Virus record (IMG/VR): IMGVR_UViG_3300017971_000307
Span: 1 to 61,015 of that record
Source: a virus
DNA length: 61,015 nucleotides
Strand: one strand, 5' to 3'
In this document: positions 40,883 to 48,164 of the stretch, in pieces
Position numbering within the stretch: position 1 is the stretch's first letter
How the letters are laid out: the number at the start of each line of letters is the position of its first letter
The notes under the pieces: model-generated
Told to the model about the DNA's origin: nothing
Seen by the model: the letters and a program-made list of their open reading frames with translations, nothing else
Databases searched by the model: none
Program-made: the position numbers and the translations under genes

Positions 40883-43855
40883 ATGCCAGGTAATGAACCC
40901 AATGTAAGTCGTGATAGTTTTGACACAACTAAATTTTATGACAAAGTCTCAATTCAAGATGGTGTTCCTGTTGTTGATTCTGATTGGAACGAAATGCTCG
41001 ATGTTCTTCGCATGTCAATATTACTCCATATTGATTCTTTAATGGGTGGAGGTTATCGAGTTGGAACAACATCTTTTCAACCCAAAAATGCAACATCAAC
41101 AACGAATAATTTTGCTATCGATGATGGTTGGGCATTAGTCGATGGTGTTATAATCCCATCAACAAATGATGATCCTCCACAAGAATTTGATTATGATAGC
41201 GAAGATAATTATTTAGTTGCTGGAACTGTTACCGCTATCAATGGCGGTGCTGGAACCATTGAAGATACAGAACAATTTTTTCAAAGCTTTCATGATTTAA
41301 TAGCAACGGGAAATCACGGTGCATGCCGTGTAAAAATGTTAACAGGAACAGAAGCAGGGAATTTTTTCTCAATAACTGCATTCACCTCAACAACCTTAAC
41401 TTTATCTGGTGGAATAGGGACAATAGGTGTTGGTGATACATTCAAAGTTGTTTTGCCTTCATTAACAACTCCAGTAGCACCAAGAATTGATTCTGTTTAT
41501 ATTATGGCTTGGTGGGAAGATATTGCTTCTGAAGAAGATTCTAATATTGTCAATCCAGGTTTAGGAGTTGAAGCATCTCACAGATCTCAAAGAAGATGGT
41601 GTGTTCGTGTTAATGAAAACACCTCGAGTGTTCCATCAACTTCAGTTATACAATCTTTTACGGCTAGATATCTTAAAATAGCTGAAATGCAAAGAACAGC
41701 TTCAGCAACAATAGATTTTAGTTCAACTGTAACTTTGACAGATTCAAATATTGGCGATTCTTTTTATAGTTTTTACAATAGCGCATTTGGTGGAACTGGT
41801 ACATCTATTGGTGTAAATACTGATTACACAAATGGACCATTAACAGATATTAATGGTGGTGGATTAGGTGATCTTGATCCTGGAACACTATCTGATGCTT
41901 TAGCTAAAATTAATACCACTCTTGTTAATAGGAGAGCATATACAGGTGTTGTAACAGATGGGACAAGTTCAACTGGTGGAGATTATAATGGTGCTAATGG
42001 AATTGATGATATTGATGGATTGACTGGTGGAAAATTTCTTATAAGAAGAGGGACTCACACCTTTAGTTCTGTAACAAGTTTGGGAACAACGAAAGAATTT
42101 CATCTTGATGGTGAAGGTGCAATACTTTCAAAAATTCATGCACCATCAGGATTGAGTTCTGATTTTATTATTACAGGATCCATAAACGATGTGTATCTTG
42201 AATCTGAAGACACGACATATTCTTTCGGGTCATCTGATGATGATGTAGGTTTATCTTTAAGAAATGTACAATTTGAATCTGGAGCATTGAGGATAAGTGG
42301 TGGTAAAATTGATTGGAGAGGTGGATATAATACAGGAAATACCGCTTCAAAAGATCATGCATCAACTTTGGAAATAAACGATGATATTAGTAATCCTTAT
42401 GGCATTATAGATAATGTATATTTTGGGAATCCAAATACAGGCGGTACTCCAATTGCAAGTGTTTATCTTAATGCGATATCTTCAGGTGTTTTAATTGATC
42501 GTTCTGGTAGAGGTCTTGTATTTAGAAATTGCAAATTTTTCTCATCTGAAACGGGTGTAGATGCTTTAAGAATTAATTCATGCGATATATCTATTAAATT
42601 TCAAAATTGTACATTTGAGTCAGATGTTGGTGCTGGTTGGTGTGTCCAATTAATAGATTCAGATAACGTAAGTTTTGAGGATTGTTCATTTAATCATGAA
42701 GATGGAAAGCTGTTAAGGATTGGATCAGGATCTGGTGGTAATAAATTTAAGAACTGTTCATTTACTGCAAAAGATGGAACTACCGTAGCAGATCATCAAT
42801 TTATTGTTGTTCATAGTGCTCTTTCTAGAGGGACATATTTTACAAATTGTTCATTGAAAATAGAGGATAGTATTGAGGACCAACCTACTGGTGAACCACT
42901 TGTTGAATTTGGTGGTGAAAATGGAACAAGAGTTTCTGGCAATCAAGCAATTGTTATAGATGGATTTCATATCGATCTTTTAGATGCTGGTAACATCCAA
43001 GCAGACACACTATTTTTGTTTTGGGGTTCAAGTGATGAGAATGAACCTTCTCGTTATAGTAACATAACTCTATTTATGAATGGAAAATCCAGATCAATTG
43101 CAGCTAGTAGTGGTAAAGCAAATTTAGGAACTTCTGATGCAGCATTAATGGAATTTATTGGTGATGCTGATGTAAAAGTACATGTTGAAAATGTAAAAAT
43201 AATTGATATTGGTGGTTCGTCATCTTCAATAGATCAAGGAAGTGTAATTAATATTGAAGATTGCATAATGAAAGGATTATTTATTGACGGAAATAGTATT
43301 AATAACGTTGGTATATATGATAGCGTTATAGCTATTTATGATAATTCAGAACTGTATGATGTTATAATTGGTGAAAGTGATTATATTCCTAGTGATTACT
43401 TAATTGACATTGGAAATGGTAATAATTCAAAAGTTATAGGTGGAAGAATTGAAAATGTTGATAATAATAATGTTAGTAGTCTACCATATATTGCTGTTAG
43501 TGGAGAAAATGAAATTAGTAATATAAGATGGACTGCTGAACCAAGGATAACGAGAAACATTATAACAACATCTGCTAGTCAGTATTTTATTAGAATAACT
43601 GGATGGTTTGTTAAACATACTGTAAGTGGTACAGTGCAATTTGTAAAATCACCTGCAACGAGCAAAACTATCTCTGTTGTCAATAATACAGTTTATTGTA
43701 ATTTAAGTGGTGCAACAGATGTTATTGACTTAGACGGCCAAAGTTCGCTTGTTGATGGAAATATTCTTGCATCATCTTCTGCAACAGCACCAACGATTGA
43801 TAATGTTGGTGTTGGATCAACAACAGGTGATAATGTTCTTGCAGCAAGTGTTTAA
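40883..43855 (+). CDS. large beta-helix tailspike with DUF6519-like N-terminus
   Basis: The product is 990 aa. The N-terminus reads FDTTKFYDKVSIQDGVPVVDSDWNEM, the DUF6519 signature of phages and contractile injection systems. Residues 330-990 are rungs of a right-handed beta-helix (repeated N-C-S/T-F patterns such as FRNCKFFSSE, FQNCTFESD, FKNCSFTAKD). It is the largest receptor-binding candidate; the last part could be the specificity domain. Ribosome-binding site AGGAGGAATAGGA. Confidence 0.85.
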   Translation: MPGNEPNVSRDSFDTTKFYDKVSIQDGVPVVDSDWNEMLDVLRMSILLHIDSLMGGGYRVGTTSFQPKNATSTTNNFAIDDGWALVDGVIIPSTNDDPPQEFDYDSEDNYLVAGTVTAINGGAGTIEDTEQFFQSFHDLIATGNHGACRVKMLTGTEAGNFFSITAFTSTTLTLSGGIGTIGVGDTFKVVLPSLTTPVAPRIDSVYIMAWWEDIASEEDSNIVNPGLGVEASHRSQRRWCVRVNENTSSVPSTSVIQSFTARYLKIAEMQRTASATIDFSSTVTLTDSNIGDSFYSFYNSAFGGTGTSIGVNTDYTNGPLTDINGGGLGDLDPGTLSDALAKINTTLVNRRAYTGVVTDGTSSTGGDYNGANGIDDIDGLTGGKFLIRRGTHTFSSVTSLGTTKEFHLDGEGAILSKIHAPSGLSSDFIITGSINDVYLESEDTTYSFGSSDDDVGLSLRNVQFESGALRISGGKIDWRGGYNTGNTASKDHASTLEINDDISNPYGIIDNVYFGNPNTGGTPIASVYLNAISSGVLIDRSGRGLVFRNCKFFSSETGVDALRINSCDISIKFQNCTFESDVGAGWCVQLIDSDNVSFEDCSFNHEDGKLLRIGSGSGGNKFKNCSFTAKDGTTVADHQFIVVHSALSRGTYFTNCSLKIEDSIEDQPTGEPLVEFGGENGTRVSGNQAIVIDGFHIDLLDAGNIQADTLFLFWGSSDENEPSRYSNITLFMNGKSRSIAASSGKANLGTSDAALMEFIGDADVKVHVENVKIIDIGGSSSSIDQGSVINIEDCIMKGLFIDGNSINNVGIYDSVIAIYDNSELYDVIIGESDYIPSDYLIDIGNGNNSKVIGGRIENVDNNNVSSLPYIAVSGENEISNIRWTAEPRITRNIITTSASQYFIRITGWFVKHTVSGTVQFVKSPATSKTISVVNNTVYCNLSGATDVIDLDGQSSLVDGNILASSSATAPTIDNVGVGSTTGDNVLAASV

Positions 43856-43932
43856 GAAATCCTAAAATATAAATGATAGATTCTGTATCTATACGTTGTA
43901 CCGGGGACGAAACTCGGTGAAGGGAGGCGAAG
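43856..43932 (+). promoter_or_regulatory. structured 77-nt leader before 43933
   Basis: Two small hairpins: ATAGAT/ATCTAT around TCTGT, and ACCGGG/CTCGGT around GACGAAA (one G-T pair). They are followed by GGGAGGCGAAG before a TTG start. The compact structure may tune translation. No -10/-35 seen. Confidence 0.4.
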
Positions 43933-44463
43933 TTGGGTCAAGATTTACGTAAGCTCGACTTAATCGCTTTGACAGCAAGTCAAACAGCAACAGAAAAACT
44001 TTTTGCTTTCTTGGTTGGATTGAGAGAAGATGCAGCTTTAGGTGTTGCAGGAGGTGACACAACAATTTTTCATAAAGCGCAAGACGTTTTAGAAACAAAT
44101 GCTAATGCAACAGATTTACCCACGGTTATTACATTAGCAAACGCGTTGAAAGTTAAAATAAATAATCATTTTGCTTCAACTGGAACAACAGGTGTTCATG
44201 CTACTGCATCGGCCGAAACAATTGCAGCTGCTGATGCAACGGATCAAGGAACCGCAAACACATTGTGTAATGAGCTAAAAGCTGATTATAATACTCACCT
44301 TAGTGAGGCAAGTGTTCATCTTAACAATGATGGAACAAACACAGTTACTTCAGCTGATGCTACAGATCTTGCGAGTTCTATAACATTGGTGAATGAGATT
44401 AAAGCAGATTACAATCTTCACGTTGTTTCTGTGATCAACACGCCTCCTATTGAGGCACCATAA
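43933..44463 (+). CDS. repeat-containing virion-region protein (TTG start)
   Basis: The product is 176 aa. The start is TTG at 43933 with GGGAGG 6 nt upstream. Residues 55-170 hold three tandem repeats of about 40 aa: NATDLPTVITLANALKVKIN..H, ADATDQGTANTLCNELKADYNTH, ADATDLASSITLVNEIKADYNLH. The helical repeat with T-L-x-N-E-L/I-K-A-D-Y-N is plain. It may be a rod- or spacer-like virion protein. No family recognised. Confidence 0.8.
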   Translation: MGQDLRKLDLIALTASQTATEKLFAFLVGLREDAALGVAGGDTTIFHKAQDVLETNANATDLPTVITLANALKVKINNHFASTGTTGVHATASAETIAAADATDQGTANTLCNELKADYNTHLSEASVHLNNDGTNTVTSADATDLASSITLVNEIKADYNLHVVSVINTPPIEAP

Positions 44464-44495
44464 ACCGGTAAAAACCGAGTGAGAGGTATTAAGTA

Positions 44496-44870
44496 ATGGC
44501 TATATTAAAAATCGGTTGGGATCTTTTCGCTGGTTCAACGCAAGCAGGAACTGATTCTGGAATTCCTGCGGTTTTAACATGTGAAACTGCACAAAAAGGG
44601 AAACATTACGTTCAAGTGCAACGTCTTTCGGATAATCAATATTGGGATTGGGTTGCTGCAGGTTGGCAAGCTGGTGCTCCTACTGATGCCGAAAATGGTG
44701 TCTTTTTTGGAAGTGTTTCACAACGAAATATCCACCCTTCTATTCGCAGACTTTCAATGAGATTGCCGAAAGAATTACTTGATGGTGTTACTGCCGCAGG
44801 TCTTAAAATTTGGGTTTATCCTGATGGTGGAAGCGCCACAACATATATTCAAATGAATTATCTTCCATAA
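44496..44870 (+). CDS. hypothetical beta-rich virion-region protein
   Basis: The product is 124 aa, with many aromatic and beta-type segments (GKHYVQVQRLSDNQYWDWVAAGWQ, LKIWVYPDGGSATTYIQ). It follows the repeat protein by 32 bp and precedes the lysis region. Decoration or fibre role is possible; nothing specific. Ribosome-binding site GAGAGGTATTAAGTA. Confidence 0.75.
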   Translation: MAILKIGWDLFAGSTQAGTDSGIPAVLTCETAQKGKHYVQVQRLSDNQYWDWVAAGWQAGAPTDAENGVFFGSVSQRNIHPSIRRLSMRLPKELLDGVTAAGLKIWVYPDGGSATTYIQMNYLP

Positions 44871-44909
44871 GCTTTTCTATCTTCGTTATTTTTTCTACAT
44901 TAATATATC

Positions 44910-44938
44910 GAAACAAAATAAGATAAGTCTGTTATAAT
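44910..44938 (+). promoter_or_regulatory. promoter with extended -10 (TGTTATAAT)
   Basis: TATAAT at 44933-44938 with TG one base upstream (extended -10) and a weak GAAACA 17 bp further upstream. It lies at the only sizeable gap after the virion genes and 18 bp before the next ATG, so it probably starts the following group. Confidence 0.55.
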
Positions 44939-44955
44939 TTTGTTTGGAGGTATTT

Positions 44956-45375
44956 ATGAACGAAGTTGTTTCTATTGTTTTCAGTTATCAATTTATAATG
45001 ATAGGTCTTACCGTTGCATTTATGATTTTTCTTTTCTTTAGAATTGGTTCAATGCTTTGGTCTATTAATAATACAGCAATACGTGGTTTTTTAAGATTTA
45101 CATATGCGATATCACCATGGGTACCACCAATGATAGGTGCAATTGTTGGTGCTGTTCCTTACTGGCCAGCACCTGAAGCATTATCTTTTTTACCAGAGGA
45201 TCGACAATACTATGCGATGATCATACTCGGATTGTTTGCTGGTATTTTTTACGAACGTATTTGGAAGGGATTTAGACAAGTTATAAAAGCTCGAGGTGTC
45301 GATCTTAATATTGACTTGATTCCCAAAAAACAAATTGAGGGGGATACAAATGAACCGGGAGATTCGTCCACTTGA
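44956..45375 (+). CDS. small membrane protein, holin candidate
   Basis: The product is 139 aa from the ATG at 44956 (TTGGAGGTATTT just before; an upstream TTG at 44944 overlaps that site). Three hydrophobic segments: about 8-30 (FMIFLFFRI), 52-70 (PPMIGAIVGAVPYW) and 80-100 (YYAMIILGLFAGIFY). The C-terminus is charged. Size, three membrane segments and place after the virion genes suggest a holin, but no family signature was recognised. Confidence 0.6.
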   Translation: MNEVVSIVFSYQFIMIGLTVAFMIFLFFRIGSMLWSINNTAIRGFLRFTYAISPWVPPMIGAIVGAVPYWPAPEALSFLPEDRQYYAMIILGLFAGIFYERIWKGFRQVIKARGVDLNIDLIPKKQIEGDTNEPGDSST

Positions 45376-45832
45376 CATAACTTTTTCGACAGCATCTTCA
45401 AAGGCAGCAAAACAGCTATACGATCGGTTATGTCTAATCACGCACATAGGGGGAATTTGTACAAAGCTCATAAACAATACAGGTGTTCCGTCTGTTAGAG
45501 GGACATTAGTAAAAGCATGTTTAGCGAAAGATAGATGTTTTATATTAACTCCTCCGATATCGGATGAAGTTTTAGGTGTAGTTTATGATGATGGTGTTCA
45601 GCCAGGTGATGAGTGTAGAATAGTAATTGCAGGTGTAGCAGAACTTTTATTAAAAGATGGAACTGGCTCAATTAGAGGAAATAGAGCTGAAGTTTCTGAT
45701 ATTCCAGGTAGGGCTTTAGCAATAGGATTACACCCAAATCCTAATAATTCGTTAATAGAAGTGGGCCATATTTTAGAAAACAAAGCACCAGGTATTAATG
45801 TTTTGGCGCTTTGCTTCATGCAGTATTGTTAA
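45350..45832 (+). CDS. beta-rich small protein, paralogue of 48165-48695
   Basis: The product is 160 aa from the ATG at 45350 (GAGGGGGATACAA upstream). Its core is shared with the gene at 48165: GVVYDDGVQPGDECRIVIAG, LLKDGTGSIRGN, EVSDIPGRA and HILENK. Such Gly-rich beta modules resemble DUF2190-like capsid-decorating proteins, a weak link. It overlaps the holin candidate by 26 bp. Function unknown. Confidence 0.75.
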   Translation: MNREIRPLDITFSTASSKAAKQLYDRLCLITHIGGICTKLINNTGVPSVRGTLVKACLAKDRCFILTPPISDEVLGVVYDDGVQPGDECRIVIAGVAELLLKDGTGSIRGNRAEVSDIPGRALAIGLHPNPNNSLIEVGHILENKAPGINVLALCFMQYC

Positions 45833-45837
45833 AACAT

Positions 45838-45870
45838 AATGGTATGATTTTATCATTAAATCATACCATT
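45838..45870. repeat. 13-bp perfect inverted repeat
   Basis: AATGGTATGATTT (45838-45850) pairs with AAATCATACCATT (45858-45870) around TATCATT, 6 bp after the stop of the preceding gene. No T run follows on the plus strand. It could stabilise the message 3' end, act as a weak terminator or be an operator. Confidence 0.7.
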
Positions 45871-45952
45871 GTTGTGGAACGGGGTTGTTAGTATAAGATA
45901 CTGTATCATGTTCAATGAATATGTCAATATTTATTTTTATTTTATTTTTTTG

Positions 45953-45981
45953 TTGACAAACTGTTTTTTATTTGACATGAT
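45953..45981 (+). promoter_or_regulatory. promoter TTGACA-N17-CATGAT
   Basis: TTGACA 45953-45958, 17-nt spacer, CATGAT 45976-45981. The predicted transcript start near 45988 lies about 95 nt before a strong terminator (46053-46084), so the unit may make a short RNA or a leader. Confidence 0.55.
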
Positions 45982-46023
45982 GATATTAGTTTTTCTTATT
46001 AATATTTTTCTCATTTTTAGTTT

Positions 46024-46037
46024 TATGGTTTGAGTAG
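46024..46037. repeat. second copy of TATGGTTTGAGTAG
   Basis: Identical 14-nt sequence to 32819-32832. AGGGCT follows at 46053, 29 nt from the motif start (28 nt in the first copy). In this copy AGGGCT is the first arm of the terminator stem. Confidence 0.75.
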
Positions 46038-46052
46038 TAATATTCATGTTTT

Positions 46053-46084
46053 AGGGCTAAGTAGAAATGCTTAGCCCTTTTTTT
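46053..46084 (+). terminator. strong Rho-independent terminator
   Basis: AGGGCTAAG (46053-46061) pairs with CTTAGCCCT (46070-46078) around TAGAAATG, followed by TTTTTTT. It separates the preceding transcription unit from the DUF5662-like gene. Confidence 0.9.
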
Positions 46085-46105
46085 AGGTTAAACGAAAGGA
46101 TTTGT

Positions 46106-46615
46106 ATGATACACGTAAAACATGTTATTAAGTATATCAATTACATTTTAAAACATAAATGGTATGTTTTTTTGGAATGTTGTAAACTTGGCATTCTATG
46201 GCAGGGGATTACTCACGATCTTTCTAAATTTTCAAGAAAAGAATTTATTCCTTACATGAAAAAATATACCATAGGTTTAAAAGACGAAAAGACAGATTCC
46301 GATTTTTGTGAGGCTTGGCATCATCATATTGCTAAAAATCCACATCATTGGGAGCATTGGACTTACCTAGAAGTAAGTGAAACACCCAATGGTGAACAGG
46401 ATAAAGAAAATATTGCAATAAAAATGCCAAAGAGGTATGTAAAAGAAATGCTTGCTGATTGGAGGGCAATGTCAAAAACTTTTGGACAAAAAACAATAAT
46501 AGAATGGTATGAAAAAAATATTACAAAAATGGTTTTACATAATGAAACGCTTCAAGAGTTATATAAGTTATTTACGATAGAAGAAGTTTCTGAAATAATG
46601 AAAAACAAGTGTTGA
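46106..46615 (+). CDS. DUF5662-like protein
   Basis: The product is 169 aa from the ATG at 46106 (AAAGGATTTGT upstream); a longer frame to 46067 would start inside the terminator. It shows HDLSKFSRKEFIPYMKKY, AWHHHIAKNPHHWEHW and MPKRYVKEMLADWRAM, the His/Asp-rich pattern of DUF5662, a family of phage proteins of unknown role that may bind metal (HD-like). The promoter for it is not evident, because it lies just after a terminator. Confidence 0.85.
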   Translation: MIHVKHVIKYINYILKHKWYVFLECCKLGILWQGITHDLSKFSRKEFIPYMKKYTIGLKDEKTDSDFCEAWHHHIAKNPHHWEHWTYLEVSETPNGEQDKENIAIKMPKRYVKEMLADWRAMSKTFGQKTIIEWYEKNITKMVLHNETLQELYKLFTIEEVSEIMKNKC

Positions 46616-46640
46616 TATAACATAAAGAGTATGTCATATT
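46612..46640 (+). promoter_or_regulatory. promoter TTGATA-N17-CATATT
   Basis: TTGATA 46612-46617, 17-nt spacer ending ATGT, CATATT 46635-46640, then ATATATATAACAAGCAAGGAAAT. It closely matches the promoter at 419-447, including the ATATAACAARCAA leader. The leader runs into a 9-codon frame at 46677-46706, which is probably not a gene. Confidence 0.65.
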
Positions 46641-46800
46641 ATATATATAACAAGCAAGGAAATATCATGAAACAAGTTATTATTAAATTAAAATAAAATT
46701 TTATATAGTAGTTTTTCATGTAAGACCACCAAAAATAATTTGACAAAAAGCTTAAATATTGATACACATAATTAATGTAGTATTTCATAGCATTCTCCAA

Positions 46801-46833
46801 CAAAAGCCTGGTTTAGATAAAATCAGGCTTTTG
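46801..46833 (+). terminator. terminator of first micro-unit
   Basis: CAAAAGCCTG (46801-46810) pairs perfectly with CAGGCTTTTG (46824-46833), 13-nt loop, followed by CATTTT. With a TTGACA at 46740-46745 upstream (weak -10 at 46763) it would end a transcript of about 60 nt. Confidence 0.8.
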
Positions 46834-46844
46834 CATTTTAAAGG

Positions 46845-46873
46845 TTGACATTTTTGTCATAAACTGATAAAAA
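46845..46873 (+). promoter_or_regulatory. promoter TTGACA-N17-TAAAAA
   Basis: Consensus TTGACA at 46845-46850 and a weak -10 at 46868-46873, immediately after the terminator at 46801 and about 30 bp before the terminator hairpin at 46905. Confidence 0.45.
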
Positions 46874-46904
46874 TTTAGTATGTGTTAAATTGAGTTTGGC
46901 TTCA

Positions 46905-46942
46905 GAAAGCCGTTGGCACGGAATCCAACGGCTTTCGCTTTT
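46905..46942 (+). terminator. terminator of second micro-unit
   Basis: GAAAGCCGTTGG (46905-46916) pairs with CCAACGGCTTTC (46925-46936), 12-bp perfect stem, followed by GCTTTTT. The upstream GGCTTCAGAAAGCC can form a competing hairpin that would break the terminator, as in attenuators. Confidence 0.85.
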
Positions 46943-46947
46943 TAAAG

Positions 46948-46976
46948 ATTGACATTATTTCATTTTTAGGTTTATT
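46948..46976 (+). promoter_or_regulatory. promoter TTGACA-N17-TTATTA for the structured RNA
   Basis: TTGACA 46948-46953, 17-nt spacer, TTATTA 46971-46976 (TTATTATATT region). The predicted start is close to 46983, at the first hairpin of the structured segment. Confidence 0.6.
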
Positions 46977-46982
46977 ATATTT

Positions 46983-47440
46983 TTTGACGCACACCGTGGT
47001 GTGTCGGTTTTCCTTTAGGAGGAAAGAGTTTTGAAGCTAAACTTAAAAACAACGACACGGAATTTTTTTTCGATAGATTATGGTAGATCTATCAATATGC
47101 TTCGCCCTACCATTCTGGTATTATCAATCACTAAATTCTCGAATAAAAGAAAAACTTTTATACAGGCCTGCGCCGAATATTTTTCGGTGTGTCCTCTGAT
47201 AAAGGACGGGACACCGTTTGTTGGACCCCATCAAAATCCAACCATCCCCCCCCAACGGTGTGAGATTTATATTGATGATGACAGAAATAGATGCCCACAG
47301 TTTAAGATTCCTACCCAAATGGTCAGGGAATTTTAAAGCAAAGCATCGTTCCTTCTTTCCTAGCCTGGATGGCCTTGCAGATAGACCAGACCAGGGTTAA
47401 GGGGGGGGTCTATGTAGAGATGGAAAAATCTGCAAAAAAA
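46983..47440 (+). ncRNA. candidate large structured non-coding RNA (about 450 nt)
   Basis: The segment is visibly richer in G and C than its surroundings and dense in hairpins, while no frame looks like a phage protein. Visible pairings: GCACAC/GTGTGT at its start; CGGTGTGTCC with GGACGGGACACCG near 47188-47218; GTTGGA/TCCAAC at about 47219-47241; ATTCC/GGAAT near 47305-47332; CCTGG/CCAGG and ATAGACC/GGTCTAT at 47363-47413; and a long-range C8 (47246-47253) with G8 (47401-47408). It has its own promoter. A 101-codon TTG frame (47031-47336) overlaps it, but it has odd composition. Class unknown; giant phage RNAs such as GOLLD and ROOL are comparators only. Confidence 0.5.
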
Positions 47441-47448
47441 GGAGAGAA

Positions 47449-47913
47449 ATGAGTAAAAAAAACAAGATAACTTTTGAGCCAAATTATGAGAAACTAAAAG
47501 TAGCGAAAAGTGCTCTTAGAAAAAAAAGAGTTAATCGATGTGATGCTTTAAGAAAAATGACAGAACCACGTTATGATAAAATATATAAGGATGGAGTTAA
47601 GTGGCTCAATGATTTAGGTGGTGAAGTGAATTTGGATAAAGATAAAATAACAAGAGACCTTGAAAAAGCAAAATGTGAATCAGAGAAAAAGGTTAATGCA
47701 ATTGAACAAGAAAGATATGATAAAATGATGCATGATGTTTTTCATCGTATCGATTTGGCGGTAAAAAAATTAATGGATGATATTTCTGGACTCATATATG
47801 GAGGTGATGATCGTGAAGGTGTTCTTAATTTTGAAGGTTACAAAGATGGTTATGAAGAAGCGATTGAAGATGTCTTAGATATTTTGGAGGAGATAAAAAT
47901 TGACAACAGTTAA
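47449..47913 (+). CDS. hypothetical coiled-coil protein
   Basis: The product is 154 aa, highly charged and helical throughout, ending in an acidic tail (GYKDGYEEAIEDVLDILEEIK). The ATG follows AAAGGAGAGAA, directly after the structured segment. No family recognised. Its end overlaps the next gene. Confidence 0.75.
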   Translation: MSKKNKITFEPNYEKLKVAKSALRKKRVNRCDALRKMTEPRYDKIYKDGVKWLNDLGGEVNLDKDKITRDLEKAKCESEKKVNAIEQERYDKMMHDVFHRIDLAVKKLMDDISGLIYGGDDREGVLNFEGYKDGYEEAIEDVLDILEEIKIDNS

Positions 47914-48100
47914 AAATATGTTTGAGTTAATTAAATCATTAATTTGCAGGACAGTACCCAGCGAGAAGGAACAAACACGTTGTCGTGAAGCTAGTCATAG
48001 ACGGATTGTGGCAATGTTATCTCATGGAAATTTTGATTCATATTATACTAAAAGTGATATTGATTGTCTTAGGAGTAAAATTGACATGATGGAATTTTAA
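47900..48100 (+). CDS. small hypothetical protein (TTG start)
   Basis: The product is 66 aa starting at TTG 47900, with GAGGAG 7 nt upstream inside the previous gene. It is basic, with helical segments (KEQTRCREASHRRIVAM). An in-frame ATG at codon 7 is the alternative start. Function unknown. Confidence 0.6.
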   Translation: MTTVKNMFELIKSLICRTVPSEKEQTRCREASHRRIVAMLSHGNFDSYYTKSDIDCLRSKIDMMEF

Positions 48101-48164
48101 ATAAATTATTGTTATTAGATTTCTTTTTTTATTGATTGTATATTTTATAAGTGGAGGTTATCTG

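Larger units (their letters stand above)
46616..46982 (+). other. gene-free region with two promoter-hairpin-terminator units
   Basis: About 370 bp without a gene. It carries three promoter-like sequences (46612, 46845, 46948; a fourth, weaker TTGACA at 46740) and two strong terminators (46801-46833 and 46905-46942). Each promoter-terminator pair would give a transcript of only about 55-70 nt. Confidence 0.7.

Noticed and set aside
46677-46706. 9-codon frame after the promoter at 46612
   Set aside because: Good AAGGAAATATC site, but the product would be only nine residues; more likely a decayed gene start or leader.
47031-47336. 101-aa TTG-start frame with a Shine-Dalgarno
   Set aside because: Its residues are encoded through C8 runs and hairpin arms, composition differs from other phage proteins here, and the segment is better explained as structured RNA. 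Kept as an alternative only.
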